64,000 nucleotides of DNA from Pisaster brevispinus (GCA_023634235.1 JAMKCF010000013.1:10842296-10906295), one strand, 5' to 3'; shown: positions 1 through 11,016, counted from the stretch's first letter. The notes: generated from the sequence alone by a model not told the origin. A program made the numbers and translations.

Positions 1-448
1 TACCTTGACTTCCGGTTCAAACCGGAAGTTGAACATTTTAAAATTTCATATCTTATTAACTACGAAAATTTGTAACATAAACTTTGCATCAGAGGTTATA
101 GATAGTTATTCTGCCGAAACTTTTGCACAGAAATGATAAAAAATTTTACATTTTTATCTGGTTAAAACTGGACGTCAAAGCACACATGTCTGTTGAACCT
201 CATTGTACGACAACAATGGTTGTGTTGGCCTTCACGTCAATACAGTGTACATCAAATCTGTACCAGCCACGCACATGTCCAATGCACGTGTTGCTAAGGT
301 TGACATGTACTGTATTGAGTACTGTGCAGCTACATGTAGGGATACATTTGGCGTCGCTCGCGTATTGCATTGCATATTGCACACCCAAATAATGATAGTT
401 TATGTAATATTTGAAAAATTCATAACTCCTTAACCACACATTGTAGTG
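1..448. repeat. Degenerate tandem repeat with CCGGAAGT palindrome (left block)
   Basis: The window opens inside a degenerate tandem repeat. Positions 8-29 are a near-perfect palindrome, ACTTCCGGTTCAAACCGGAAGT. The same motif recurs at about 1496-1519, 1647-1667, 9193-9215, 9248-9270 and 9400-9425. Between the motifs the unit carries 'cataactcctgaaccacacat'-like text, and the best-preserved neighbours are about 152 bp apart. The ORFs in this stretch are short and overlap on both strands, so I call no gene here. Confidence 0.7.
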
Positions 449-451
449 TTA

Positions 452-1423
452 AGCCCCATTCACGAGCGCTGCAAACGCGGGTCCCTGGTTATGGGCGCCG
501 GCCGTCTGTCACCTTTACCGCGTGCGATTTTTGAGCGAGCATTCACACGACACGCACACACACGTAAACGTACGTCCCTCGTTTCGGTACTGCAGGGTCA
601 AGGGTCATGCTTGTTTACTGATGTTTCACTGGTACCACGCGCAACGCAAATAAATTGCGCGCTCACACTCAGAATACCAATGACTTTCCCGCGCGTGGCA
701 TGCAGTTCCGCACTGACTCGAAAGCTACTCGTTGAATCTTCTTTTCCCGTCGCTGTTTTCTATATTTTTGGTGTAATTTTGTTGATAAATAATGGATTTA
801 GAGTCAGCAATTCTTGCTCAGGTGCCCACTTCAAGTGAACAGAGATCCATATATCAGACGGACAAGGGTAAAAAGAGGCAAAAGAACGCGTATAAACAAT
901 AGAATAGTTGTCAGAATCAGGAGTGCTGTCTTCACGAACATTCTGCTACAAATTCTACGCCGAGATTGCATCGTTTTCAGGTCACGCATCGCACGCCTTT
1001 TGTAGCTCCTTCCCATTGAATCTACGTCTTTGATTTTTGGTTTTTCACTCTTTAAACTCAATAGAAGTGCCACCAAAATCCATTCTTCGGAAGTCGCCAT
1101 CTTGCAGGTGACGTGTCCGTGCCGAATCACCATGGTCACGCTCAACACCGGGCTGATGACGCGCTCTGCGCATGTGGATTTCTTCAATCAACGCAGTGGT
1201 CCCGTGTTACGATCGCAGGCATCGGTTCAGACGACGGCTCCCTGTGATTATAACGTCGATGCGATTTTTTGGAGGAGGTCTCGATCTGTGTTATAAACAA
1301 CACGGGACCCAGGTAATTTTGTAACATGGATAGCATTCACACGACGTGGATTTGCGATTTCATAACATCGGTGTTATGAAATCGCACGGGACCCTCGTTT
1401 GCAGCGCTCGTGTGAATGGGGCT
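452..1423. mobile_element. Harbinger-like (PIF/Harbinger) DNA element, 972 bp
   Basis: Terminal inverted repeats of about 35 bp start AGCCCCATTCAC at 452 and end GTGAATGGGGCT at 1423, with one 2-nt indel between the arms. The element is flanked by the direct repeat TTA (449-451 and 1424-1426). A 3-bp TWA target duplication is characteristic of PIF/Harbinger. Inside, the minus-strand frame ending at 831 contains a Met-Ala-Thr-Ser-Glu-Glu-Trp start followed by a Leu-rich then Arg/Lys-rich stretch (about 1100 down to 831). That loosely resembles the N-terminus of Harbinger nucleases, but no DDE domain is visible. It is most likely an internally deleted, non-autonomous copy. It sits inside the tandem repeat, so it inserted into existing repeat DNA. 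Confidence 0.75.
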
Positions 1424-1426
1424 TTA

Positions 1427-1697
1427 CGATACATTCATTGTCTGAAGGGTCTTGATGAATTACACAGCTACACAAACTGTGATCCGTTTGACCTTAACTT
1501 CCGGTTCAAACCGGAGGTTGAAATTTAATGTTTTCAAAGATCATAACTTCTGAACCAAACATTGGACTGCTACAATCTATGCATTATTGGGAAGGTGTGT
1601 AACAAGTGAAGAAACGATACAGAGAATGTTATACCCAATTTGACCATGACTTCCGGTTAAACCGGAACGCGATATTTTTTTTTTTTTTTAAATCATG
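1427..1697. repeat. Tandem repeat units between Harbinger-like element and BEL element
   Basis: Two further units of the CCGGAAGT repeat lie here (motif centres near 1508 and 1657, about 152 bp apart). They end in a T-rich run at 1675-1690 and then the BEL target-site copy TCATG (1693-1697). No coding sequence is seen. Confidence 0.7.
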
Positions 1698-2275
1698 TGA
1701 AAAATAAGCACTGGAGTCAGCATTCATGTGATATAATTCTCAGTTTAATCTCGGTACAAATCAGTTCAAAACAATCGGTTAGGAAATCAGGAACGGAAAC
1801 CTGGGTTTGCTATATTCAGGCTAATTGGATCACTCGGTAGGGTGTTGTGTATTTAGGGATTTAGTCTGCAAAACAAACCAAAGAAAAGACATAGGGATTA
1901 GGAAATCAATTATGCAAGATTACTACTAAAAAGGCTATTGAAATACTAATTTGAATGCGATGTAATAAATGTCCCATAGGGTTTGTGCATACATGGAAAG
2001 GGATGTATTTCCGACACCTAAAGAATCATCACCGCTTTTGGCTGCAAATTCACGATAATTACGAAACAGTAATGCACTGAATTTGAATGATTAAGAATCT
2101 TTAGCATTTATAAGAAACAATTATAGACCAGGTTTTATCGTAACACAATTATATTAATCAAAAAGTTGACGTTAAATTAGAGAAACTCACCATCCGATTT
2201 TAGCCTTGATGGCGAGCAGGTGAGAGCAGCTTTTCTCGCCGCGCGGTGGCGCACTTTCGCTGCAATTTCTTAACA
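1698..2275 (-). repeat. BEL 3' LTR (left end)
   Basis: 578 bp, TG...CA, identical in length to the right LTR. It lies downstream of the integrase end on the minus strand and is therefore the 3' LTR. The 5-bp duplication TCATG abuts its outer edge. Confidence 0.95.
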
Positions 2276-2290
2276 GCCGCCCCTAAACTA
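2276..2290 (-). promoter_or_regulatory. Candidate polypurine tract of the BEL element
   Basis: On the minus strand the bases just inside the 3' LTR read TTTAGGGGCGGC, a short purine-rich run in the right place to prime plus-strand DNA. Position and composition are the only support. Confidence 0.5.
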
Positions 2291-2469
2291 TGCGCAATAG
2301 TTTACAAAATAACAAGGGGATTAGTAAATTGTGAATCAAAACTTTGATCATGAGGTTAATTTGAATAAATTGCAAATACAACAGGAACAACTTTAAAACA
2401 AATGGCCACCCCTTTAAGGGTGTAACACTGGAGCTTTACTGCAGGAAAGATCCGCAGATGCATAAGGGT

Positions 2470-5334
2470 CTACTTCTCGATATCATCATTCATAGGTACT
2501 TCAGTGTGTTCGTCCTCGTCTGGTACCACTGGCAGCTTGATCAAACGGGCCACAGGTCGAGTGAGTACCCGGTCATCGGTCTGCACCTTGACAGCACGTA
2601 CTCGTCCATCTTCGCCAGGAAGCACCTCAATAACTTTAACAACTGGCCAGCGGGCTCTGACCTGCTGGGGATCAATCATCAGGACGACATCACCAACGGA
2701 AAGGTTTGTAGTCTCACCTCGCCACTTCTGGCGTGCCTGCATAGCAGGTAGGTAGGATTGAACAAACTCTTTCCAAAATCTCTGCTTCAGGACTTGGCCT
2801 TGTCTCCAACGCTTTCTGCTGAGAATGTCCTCCCCAGGGTAGACAACTTGTGGTGGAGCATGGTCTCGCCGCCCCATGAGTAGCATGAAGGGGGTGATTG
2901 GATCAGGATCAGAGACATCTGATGGCACGTAACCCAGGGGTTTCGAATTCATAAGGCCTTCAACCTCAACAAGCATGGTATACAGTACAGTAGGGGTGAC
3001 CGTCTGCTTCCCCAGGATGGCGTACAAAGCGTTCTTCACCGATCGGATCTCCCGTTCCCAGGTTCCACCAAAGTGGGGTGCAACAGGAGGGTTAAACTTA
3101 AACCGAACCTGGTGCCTTGCCAACTTCTCCTGTAAGCTGGGGGACATCTCCTCGAAGGCTTTCTTCATCTCAGTTTCTCCTCCCTTAAAATTTGTCCCAT
3201 TATCACAGAGAATCTCATGCGGGGTACCACGACGAGAGCGGAAGCGAGTGAAGGACATCAAAAATGCATCAGTGTCCATTGATTCCAATATGTCAAGGTA
3301 GACGGCTCTCACAGTCATACATTTCCATATGATCCCCCATCTTTGCTCCGTACGTCTACCAATCTTGACAGTGAAGGGTCCAAAGCAGTCAGTACCAGTT
3401 GAATAGAAAGGAGGTTTTCCAACTCGTAACCGAGCTGGAGGCAAGTCAGCCATTTTTGGGATGGATGGCCGTCCTCGTCTTATCAGACAACCCGTACAAC
3501 GAGTTTGGAAACTCCTAATAGACTGTCGACCTCTTAAAATCCAGAAGCGTCGCCGCAAGTCAGCCAGGACTGCCTCTGCTCCACAGTGTCCTAAGCGGGT
3601 GTCTGCAGCCTTGATCAGAAGTTGGACGATGGGGTGTTGAGGGTCAAGCACTATGGGATGTTTGGTTTCTTCATCAAGTGCGTGTGCTCGACGAAGTCTC
3701 CCACCAACACGGATGAGACTGTCAACCTGGTCATACTCTGGAGAGAGGTCAGCCAGTCGGCTCTTTCTCAAAATATCTTGCTTGGAGGAGAGAGCAGTCA
3801 GTTCACCTGGGAAACTCTCAGACTGGGCCTGATGGTAGAGTAACTTCTCACTCTCTTGCCAGTCATCAGCACTCAGGAGTTCTGGCTTCTCCTCTCCTTT
3901 TGATTTGTATCTGGCTGCCACTGATGCCTCCACAAGCTCATCCCACGTGGTGTATTTGGTAGGATCTATCTCCGGACAACTGTCTTTAGCCACTTGAGTG
4001 ACTGCACTGAAGCCTTGTCGTTTCAACTCAGACTTGGCTTCTTCCGGGTTGTGTTGGGCTGGCCACTCGGGCCACCTGTCTTCACCGTAATAAAGGAAGG
4101 GCGGAGCATGCCATCTGCTAGTCTCGACAAGTAGTCTGAGTTCCAGACCACGAGTGAGGTCATCAGCTGGATTTCGTTCAGAATTAACATACCGCCATGT
4201 GGCATGATCTGTTAGCCGTTGAATTTCGGAGATACGCGCACCAACAAAACGGTTGTAGCGGCAAGACTCCGACTTGATCCAAGTAAGGACGGTGGTATTG
4301 TCACCCCAGCAGATGATCGAGAGTGTCATCTTCATTTCACTCTCTATCAGTTCTGCTAGTTCGGCTCCACTGACAGCTGCAAGGAGTTCTAACCGTGGCA
4401 TTGTCTGAACGCGCTTTGGGGCAAGACGGGATCGGGACATCACAAAGCGCACAGACACTTCACCATTGGTAGCAGTGGATCGGAGGTAGGCAACTGCCCC
4501 ATATGCTCTTTCCGAGGCATCTGTAAAAACGTGGAGTTGGTATGTCACTCCATCAGGGTTGAAGTGTTCAGGCAGGTAGCAGCGGGGAAAACCAATACGA
4601 GGAAGATCAGCAAGTTCGGCTCGCCATCTCTTATGCTGAGCACTCATGCCTGCCTCACCCTCGTCCGGAATTGGATCGTCCCATCCCCAAGGTCTCTTCC
4701 ACAGCTCCTGAAGCAGCATATTGCCTCTCACCATAAAGGGCATCAGGAAGCCCAAGGGGTCCTTCCCTGCACATCTCATTACGTCACTTAGCACAGCTCT
4801 CCTGGTGAGAACAGGCCAGTCTTGGAGCTTCAACTGGTACGTAAAGGAGTCAGATCCAAAATTCCATCTGGGGCCCAAGGCAGCCTCTTCGGGTGAAGTG
4901 TAATTGAGATTGAGCCATCTCTCAGTACTTTCAGATCTAGCTGTAGTTGGAAGATCTGCTACGACCTCAGGCTTGTTACTCGCCCATTTGACGATAGGGA
5001 ATCCTCCTTCTCCGAGGGATTTGCACAGCTTTTGCACTAGTTCCTTTGCTTCTTGCACATTTGTTTTTCCATCTAGACAATTGTCTACATAGAATGCACT
5101 TGTGACGCTTCGTAGTACATCAGGGTCTTCAACATTCTCTTTGGCATGCTTTTGTAAAGCGAACGAAGCGCAGCAGGGGCTACATGTTGTACCAAATGGA
5201 AGTACGTTCCATTCAAGCTCCTCCGGTTGGTCTTCAGTGCGAAGTGCCCTCCATAAGAACCTCAGCATGCAGCGATCTCTCTCCAAGGTATAGACACAGT
5301 GAAACATTGCCTTAATGTCTCCTGAGACGGCCAC
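2470..5334 (-). CDS. BEL pol, C-terminal part: RT, RNase H, integrase, DUF5641
   Basis: An open frame of 954 codons. It starts inside the RT domain (GDIKAMFHCV, then the active-site box FYVDNCLDG near residue 83). YVDN in place of YVDD also occurs in other BEL elements. RNase H follows (FTDASERAYGAVAYL near 270, ELLAAVSGAEL, WGDNTTVLTW, NPADDLTRG). The integrase has an H2C2 zinc module (LGHCGAE ... CTGCLIRRG near 590-625) and a DDE core (DCFGPF, LCDNGTNFKGG, PHFGGTWERE). The last ~100 residues (KRWRQGQVLKQRFWKEF ... DRVLTRPVARLIKL) match DUF5641, the usual BEL/Pao C-terminus. The apparent start is not a real start: the same protein continues upstream in another frame (see 5262-6398), so a one-base loss near 5347 has split pol. 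Stop at 2470. Confidence 0.93.
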   Translation of the reverse strand: MAVSGDIKAMFHCVYTLERDRCMLRFLWRALRTEDQPEELEWNVLPFGTTCSPCCASFALQKHAKENVEDPDVLRSVTSAFYVDNCLDGKTNVQEAKELVQKLCKSLGEGGFPIVKWASNKPEVVADLPTTARSESTERWLNLNYTSPEEAALGPRWNFGSDSFTYQLKLQDWPVLTRRAVLSDVMRCAGKDPLGFLMPFMVRGNMLLQELWKRPWGWDDPIPDEGEAGMSAQHKRWRAELADLPRIGFPRCYLPEHFNPDGVTYQLHVFTDASERAYGAVAYLRSTATNGEVSVRFVMSRSRLAPKRVQTMPRLELLAAVSGAELAELIESEMKMTLSIICWGDNTTVLTWIKSESCRYNRFVGARISEIQRLTDHATWRYVNSERNPADDLTRGLELRLLVETSRWHAPPFLYYGEDRWPEWPAQHNPEEAKSELKRQGFSAVTQVAKDSCPEIDPTKYTTWDELVEASVAARYKSKGEEKPELLSADDWQESEKLLYHQAQSESFPGELTALSSKQDILRKSRLADLSPEYDQVDSLIRVGGRLRRAHALDEETKHPIVLDPQHPIVQLLIKAADTRLGHCGAEAVLADLRRRFWILRGRQSIRSFQTRCTGCLIRRGRPSIPKMADLPPARLRVGKPPFYSTGTDCFGPFTVKIGRRTEQRWGIIWKCMTVRAVYLDILESMDTDAFLMSFTRFRSRRGTPHEILCDNGTNFKGGETEMKKAFEEMSPSLQEKLARHQVRFKFNPPVAPHFGGTWEREIRSVKNALYAILGKQTVTPTVLYTMLVEVEGLMNSKPLGYVPSDVSDPDPITPFMLLMGRRDHAPPQVVYPGEDILSRKRWRQGQVLKQRFWKEFVQSYLPAMQARQKWRGETTNLSVGDVVLMIDPQQVRARWPVVKVIEVLPGEDGRVRAVKVQTDDRVLTRPVARLIKLPVVPDEDEHTEVPMNDDIEK

Positions 5335-6398
5335 AAGATGTTGCCAAACCGCAACAGTACGCCTATCAGGGATGAACCAAGTATGGGACCAGGTAGGAGT
5401 CGATCATTCAGGGAGTGGCCACAGTACTTGAAGGCACAATTAAACACAAGTCGACATTTGTCATTTTGTTTGACGATATGATGAGGGATATACCACTGAC
5501 GCCTTGCATCATTCGCTTTCTCCTGGTCAGAAACCGTACGAACTAGTCCTGCATCCTTCAGTTCTTGTATTTTAGTACAGTGAACCTTTGCAAGCTCCGG
5601 ATCTCGTTGAAGGCGTTGCTCATTTCGAAGGAGAGTTGGCATTACAGAGTTTACTGGACTTCTGAGGTTTTCATCATCCTGCCTCCAGAGGAGTGGAGTT
5701 GCCACTCTGCGGGCACCATCCACTTCTACATAAGTGGACTTGGTTTCAAGGAGATCTATGGCACGTTGGTCTTGCTTTGACCGGGTGACTTGCTTCCTCT
5801 CAGCATACATTTTGAAGTCATGATGCCATAACTTACAGACACCTTCGTGTAAAGTTGCATCAGAAGGTGTGGGTCCCGACATGTAGTTTAGTTCACCATG
5901 ATGTTGGTGATTCATGGTGGGGCCTTGCACTGCCCATCCAAGTTTAGTTCGCACTGCCACTGGAGCACCTTCGGGACCAAAGCGGCTCTCCAATGGAACC
6001 ACCAGCTCAGGATGATCACTGCCTATCAGTAGAAGGGGTCGTACTTCTTTACACTCATGCAGGGGAACATCCTTTAGATGAGCCCATCTCCGGCGCAAGG
6101 CCTGTGCAGGAATGGAATGTTCAGACAGTCTGAGCATTTTGGATGAAAACACACCAGAGATACTAATACGATGTCTGGGTTCGTCGGCTGGTGAAACATC
6201 AAGCTTGACAATCTTGCCTTTGCAGGGTGTACATTCTTCTCTAGCAGTAGCAATAGGCAACTCAGTATCCTGACCATCGAGTCCCAACGACTCAGCAGCC
6301 TCATCGAGGATCATAGTGAAATTGGACGCATCATCCAGTAAACAGTAGGTTTCCAACTTGGCACCTTTGCTATGCAGAGTGATTGGTAGGATTTTCAT
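5262..6398 (-). pseudogene. BEL pol, N-terminal part: protease (DUF1758) and start of RT
   Basis: A 378-codon frame opening MKILPITLHSKG. Residues about 21-30 read LLDDASNFTM, the position of the retropepsin-like active site of DUF1758, with Asp-Asp-Ala-Ser where most relatives have Asp-Ser/Thr-Gly or Asp-Asp-Gly-Ser. LLIGSDHPELV and LGWAVQGP follow, typical of the BEL protease-RT linker. From about residue 270 the RT N-terminus is clear (WYIPHHIV, CRLVFNCAF, SLNDRLLPGP, IGVLLRF). Similarity stops after RF, and the RT continues one frame over in 2470-5334. I infer a single-base deletion near 5347. The start ATG overlaps the gag stop as ATGA (6395-6398), suggesting termination-reinitiation or a -1 shift between gag and pol. 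Confidence 0.9.
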
Positions 6399-8485
6399 GC
6401 AAACATCACGGAGGAGCCAGGGAAAACGGAAAAGAAAACTCCATAGAAAACGGAAAGGTTGGGATCGAATTGTGAATAATAGACCCCATACCCCGGCTGG
6501 ACAATAAGATCATGAAGGATGGTCAGATGGGTTTGGTCGCACTCTCTGCACGGCTTGCGCAGATCACACTCCTGACCTTCTTTGTGCTTACGGGCACATT
6601 TCCAACAACGACGACCTTCTTTAATCCACCTCAACCTCTCAGGAAGTGAAAGCTTCTTGAAATTAAAGCACCACGACAACCAGTGTTCCCCATCGCAATA
6701 AGGGCATTTCCGGATGAACTTCTTGTCTTGCTGTCGCGGTTTGGGGGCATCGCTTTTTTCTGGTTTTGATGAGAGAGCAGTACTGGACTGAACGCTGCTC
6801 GTTCTGGTTTTGGAATAGAATGCGACTGCACCTTTTCCTCGCTTGGCTCGGTTGGTCATCTGAGACTCAGTTGGTCTGTTATCTGCCAATTGCATTCTTT
6901 TGCGAGATATTTCTGACGTTTCTTGTAACCACTTGTTGATGTCTTTGAGGGAGAAATTTGTCACATCTTTTTTCTGCATACATCTCAAGAATGTGGTTTG
7001 GTGAGTAGGGGAAAGTCTGCTATACAGAATACAAGCAGTTGAGTTGGCCTTTAACTCAGCCTGTCCCTCTGGAGCACTCTGGAGTTGAGTGACTAACGCT
7101 GAGACGGTTGATGCAAATTTAACGAACCCCTCGGAGTCGTGGGCTCTTAGTTTCGGCCATGATGTAATCTCTTCAATTTTGGCTCTGATGAGGATCCCGA
7201 TGTCCCCATACAACCTCTTCAGCACAGCCATAGCCTTGGTAAATGACTGTGCATCATGCTCGAGGCCTTTAATATCCTTACTTGGTTGACCACTTAGTTT
7301 GGACTTAAGAATGAAATATTTCTGAATTTCACTAAGGTGGACGAGTGGTCTTATACAGCTATCAACCATCGTCTCGAAGCACCGGTATGCTGACGGATCA
7401 CCTCCGCTGAAGTGAGGGACTTCCATGTTCAGTCCACCTGCAGTTGCCACCAACATGGAGCTGAGCATCATTTGATTAATTACGCCAGAATCTGACACGG
7501 ATGGAACAACTGGGTGCTCTGCAGCCGCAGTGGACGAAGGTTGTCCAATGGGGTGTGTCTGAGTAATCACCGGGGATGCCAAGGGAGCTGAATTGCTAGG
7601 GTAGCAGGAAACGGCAGCAGGAATTGGCATCGGGCCGGTCTTGGGTGTGGCTTTGGATGCTACGTGTGGGGTGGCAGACCACAGACGGGGTGTGTCATCA
7701 ACTGCGTATGTGACACTGGGCTGTGCTGTGGAAAAAGCAGAATTAACGGTTATGGTTTGAGAGGGCGCAAAGCTAGCAGCAAGCGTGCTGGCGGAGAGCG
7801 TGCGCACAGGTGCAGCGGAAACGCAAAGCGCAGGCACAGAGCGCATGCTCGTCTCATATGGCTTATCGGAAGGTGACTTCACTGTTGTGGAGTCATTGGA
7901 ATTTACCCCGGTGGTGGGGTTCAAAGAAACACTAATATTTGTTAAAGAACCACTATCATTAAAATGCAAATCATTGTTCTCAGTCTCAGTGAGGATGGCA
8001 GACTCAATTCTGGCTTGAGCAAGTCTCAGTTCTGCCTCTGTGAGTTGTTTCTCAAGTTCTAATTGGCTGGAGAAATCTCGTTTTCTCTTCAGGATCCGTT
8101 GTTCCTCCTGATCAGCATCCATACGAGCACGTTCCAATGCCAATTCTTCATCCTCTTGTTCTCTTTGTCGCTGAATGTACAACCTTTTCTGGTGTAGGGC
8201 AAATTCTTCACGGGTCCTTTGTGCTGCCAGAAGCTCATGCTCTATTTTCTCTCTCTCGGCTCGAGCATTTTCCTCTATCTCTGCTTTCCTACGGGTGGCA
8301 GCAAGCTCCTTTTCTCTGGCAGCTACTTGGATCCGGGCTCTCACGGATAGCAAACTGACACTTAGGCTACTTCGTTGGCTCAATACAGATTGGGTTGATT
8401 TCTTGGAATGACGGCTTAATGTTGATTTAGTTGAATTTTTTTAATGCTGGCTCGCAAGGCTTGGAGGGGGTACGTGGTCATCCAT
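6395..8485 (-). pseudogene. BEL gag with early in-frame stop
   Basis: The long open part (8443 down to 6395) begins without an ATG. In the same frame an ATG lies at 8485-8483, 28 bases inside the 5' LTR edge, and codon 15 is TAA (8443-8441) next to an A7 run. I take this as the original start with a nonsense change. After a Ser/Thr-rich leader there is a ~120-residue charged coiled coil (AAREKELAATRRKAEIEEN and similar), then a Ser/Thr/Pro-rich region. A DUF1759 domain follows (VPHFSGGDPSAYRCF, FILKSKLSG). Cys/His knuckles lie near the C-terminus (CPYCDGEHWLSWC, CWKCARKHKEGQEC, CRECDQTHLTILH). This is the usual BEL/Pao gag layout. Confidence 0.9.
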
Positions 8486-8490
8486 GTTAT

Positions 8491-8512
8491 TGGTATCACG
8501 TCTGGGTCACCA
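8491..8512 (-). promoter_or_regulatory. Primer-binding site of the BEL element
   Basis: Immediately inside the 5' LTR the minus strand reads TGGTGACCCAGACGTGATAC, starting with TGG as expected for pairing to a tRNA CCA end. I cannot name the tRNA with confidence. Confidence 0.75.
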
Positions 8513-9090
8513 TGAAAAATAAGCACTGGAGTCAGCATTCATGTGATATAATTCTCAGTTTAATCTCGGTACAAATCAGTTCAAAACAATCGGTTAGGAA
8601 ATCAGGAACGGTAACCTGGGTTTGCTATATTCAGGCTAATTGGATCACTCGGTAGGGTGTTGTGTATTTAGGGATTTAGTCTGCAAAACAAACCAAAGAA
8701 AAGACATAGGGATTAGGAAATCAATTATGCAAGATTACTACTAAAAAGGCTATTGAAATACTAATTTGAATGCGATGTAATAAATGTCCCATAGGGTTTG
8801 TGCATACATGGAAAGGGATGTATTTCCGACACCTAAAGAATCATCACCGCTTTTGGCTGCAAATTCACGATAATTACGAAACAGTAATGCACTGAATTTG
8901 AATGATTAAGAATCTTTAGCATTTATAAGAAACAATTATAGACCAGGTTTTATCGTAACACAATTATATTAATCAAAAAGTTGACGTTAAATTAGAGAAA
9001 CTCACCATCCGATTTTAGCCTTGATGGCGAGCAGGTGAGAGCAGCTTTTCTCGCCGCGCGGTGGCGCACTTTCGCTGCAATTTCTTAACA
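8513..9090 (-). repeat. BEL 5' LTR (right end)
   Basis: 578 bp, TG...CA, almost identical to 1698-2275. It is upstream of gag on the minus strand and so supplies the element's promoter. The second copy of the TCATG duplication follows at 9091-9095. Confidence 0.95.
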
Positions 9091-9480
9091 TCATGACTCC
9101 TAAACTACTCATTGTAATTTCATCATGTGTACGTCATTAGAAAGATCACCTAAGACTTAACAAACGATACAAAGTGTGACTTCAAACAACCCTAACTTCC
9201 GGTTAAAACAAGAAGTTACAATTTCATTTTCAAAAAAATTCTACTTTTTTACCCTGACTTCCGGTTCAACCTGGAAGATCAAATTCAATACTTGAAATAA
9301 TCATACCTCCTGAACCACACACCTGATGTTAATCAACTACACGGCATCACAAAGGGCTCCTAGGACTTACCTAGCGCTACACAGTATGACCTCATTTGAC
9401 CTAACGTCTCGTTCAAACCGGCAGTTGAAGTTGTTTTTTTTAACAAATCTTACTCCTGAACCACAAATTGGGTTGATAAA
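9091..9480. repeat. Tandem repeat continues right of the BEL element
   Basis: Degenerate copies of the CCGGAAGT unit resume (CTTCCGGTT near 9195 and 9250, and 'cgttcaaaccgg' near 9408). BEL therefore landed within the array. No coding sequence. Confidence 0.65.
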
Positions 9481-11012
9481 GTGAAATATTATTTAATCAT
9501 AATTTGATCAAGAGCACCTTGTTTTTGTAGTAATATCACCGGTGCCATTTTATAAACTAATGTAAAATATAAATATTCCGATGGCAGTGTTTCTATATCA
9601 TATACACCTCATAAGCAGTTTTTTGTTCTGAGTCATTACAATGGAGTGAGTGTGAGGCCAGTCCGGAAGGGCCAACTCTGCCACCTTGCACATTCCTAAG
9701 CAATGACAGAAGTAGTGGTCAGTGCACAGACAAGTCCAAATATGGGGCAATCGCCCACACTCTCATTTGTTTAATACGGCCCCCTTCTTAATCCAGCCAA
9801 ACATATTCCTGTATGTATAATTATTCAAATGTCCCTTTAATGAAGTAGGAAACAGTCCCTTATATGGTTACAATTTGTGTAAGAAAGCATCTTGCTGTTT
9901 CCTTTATAAACCCTTGTAATTTCAAGTTGAGGACAGTGAGAGCCTCCACCATCAGTCGTGCATTAAAAAGTATCTTCAATCATCAATCCTGTGTCAACGT
10001 GTATCTTCTTATAGTCTGAGAGCATATAGCCTAACTGGCTATAGTAAACAAAAACTGAATGTCCAGTTTTTCTTTATGTTTGACAATAGAAACAAGCAGA
10101 TCATTGTAATTTAAGGTTGAGAGCGGGAATTGACGTATTAAATAATCTTAGTTCATAATCGACATAAATTGTCTACTGAAAATTTTTTTTTTAGGAAACA
10201 TCAATTTGTGTTAAAAGCTGGCTTTCAACCTTTTTAAGTCTCAACACCTTAACAAAGATTAAAATAAAATGCATTTATGGCGAATGCAAAAAAGGACAAC
10301 AACAAGTACGAGCCTGTAAAAAGACTAAACAATTTAAACACATCAAAATTAAGATTGAAAATGTTAAATTAAATTACGATCTACTTGAGAAAATATCTAC
10401 CAGCGGGTAAAAGGTTACGGTAGCAAAATTTTATTATGGCTTGCAAAGTTAAAATTGAGTGAATGTAGGGAAACTAATAGATTTACTTTAACTCACGGAC
10501 ACATTTCTAGTGTACGGTAATAATTCATATTTTGATGCCTGATTCATGTAACTAGTAAACTTTAAATTAAAAACAGTATTTTTTCAGTATCCGTCCAAAT
10601 ATTCCTATCTTACCTACTACTACTTAGTTATGAAAATTATCATGTCGCTAAGATGAACCTGGTCCGCCTTGATTGCCATTCAGTGGGAACAGCTACTTTG
10701 CTTTGTCCTCCCAGTTTTTAAAGCTCAACTTAAAGGAAATCACTAAAACAAAGTGACCCTCTGTAGTTGTTTAGTATGTTGGTTATTAATTGGTCGTAAG
10801 TGCGATTTTTTCTGGGCTGCAATTTTGCTAAAGATATATCGGAAAAAAATGAACTAGTGTTTGTTATCGCCGTTGGCGGAGCCCTCGCATGTCCGGAACC
10901 AATCCGTCGTACTTCGGACTGGTGAAGATAGTTTATCTTCGTCTATATGCGTTTATTGTTGGTTTCTTTGAGTCGTTTCCTATGTATTTAGGGTGAAAAC
11001 GGAAATAAGTCA
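9481..11012. other. Intergenic; possible solo-LTR-like segment
   Basis: No gene seen. 9640-10015 has an LTR-like look (GC-rich block, 'tttataaaccc' at about 9903, then 'gcattaaaaagtatcttcaatcatc' and 'tgtgtcaacgtgtatcttct'), but no paired copy or target duplication could be fixed. 10600-10720 resembles 22700-22815 (see findings). The rest is AT-rich and featureless to me. Confidence 0.4.
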
Positions 11013-11016
11013 TGAA

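Larger units (their letters stand above)
1698..9090 (-). mobile_element. BEL/Pao LTR retrotransposon, near full length
   Basis: A 7393-bp LTR retroelement oriented on the minus strand. The two 578-bp LTRs (1698-2275 and 8513-9090) begin TG and end CA. I see a single difference between them (A in the left copy, T in the right, within 'ggaacgg[a/t]aacctggg'). The element is bounded by the 5-bp target duplication TCATG (1693-1697, 9091-9095), as expected for BEL/Pao. The internal order is gag, protease, RT, RNase H, integrase and a DUF5641-like C-terminus, all on the minus strand. LTR near-identity implies a recent insertion, yet coding breaks are present: an in-frame stop at gag codon 15 and a one-base frameshift in RT near 5347. 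This copy is therefore probably not autonomous unless recoding or a sequencing error explains the breaks. Confidence 0.95.

Noticed and set aside
2975..5293. Several plus-strand ORFs across the BEL pol region
   Set aside because: They are shadows of the minus-strand pol gene, which has clear domain motifs.
9640..10015. Solo LTR
   Set aside because: A TATA-like box and LTR-like 3' end are suggestive, but I could not find TG/CA ends with a target duplication or a second copy.
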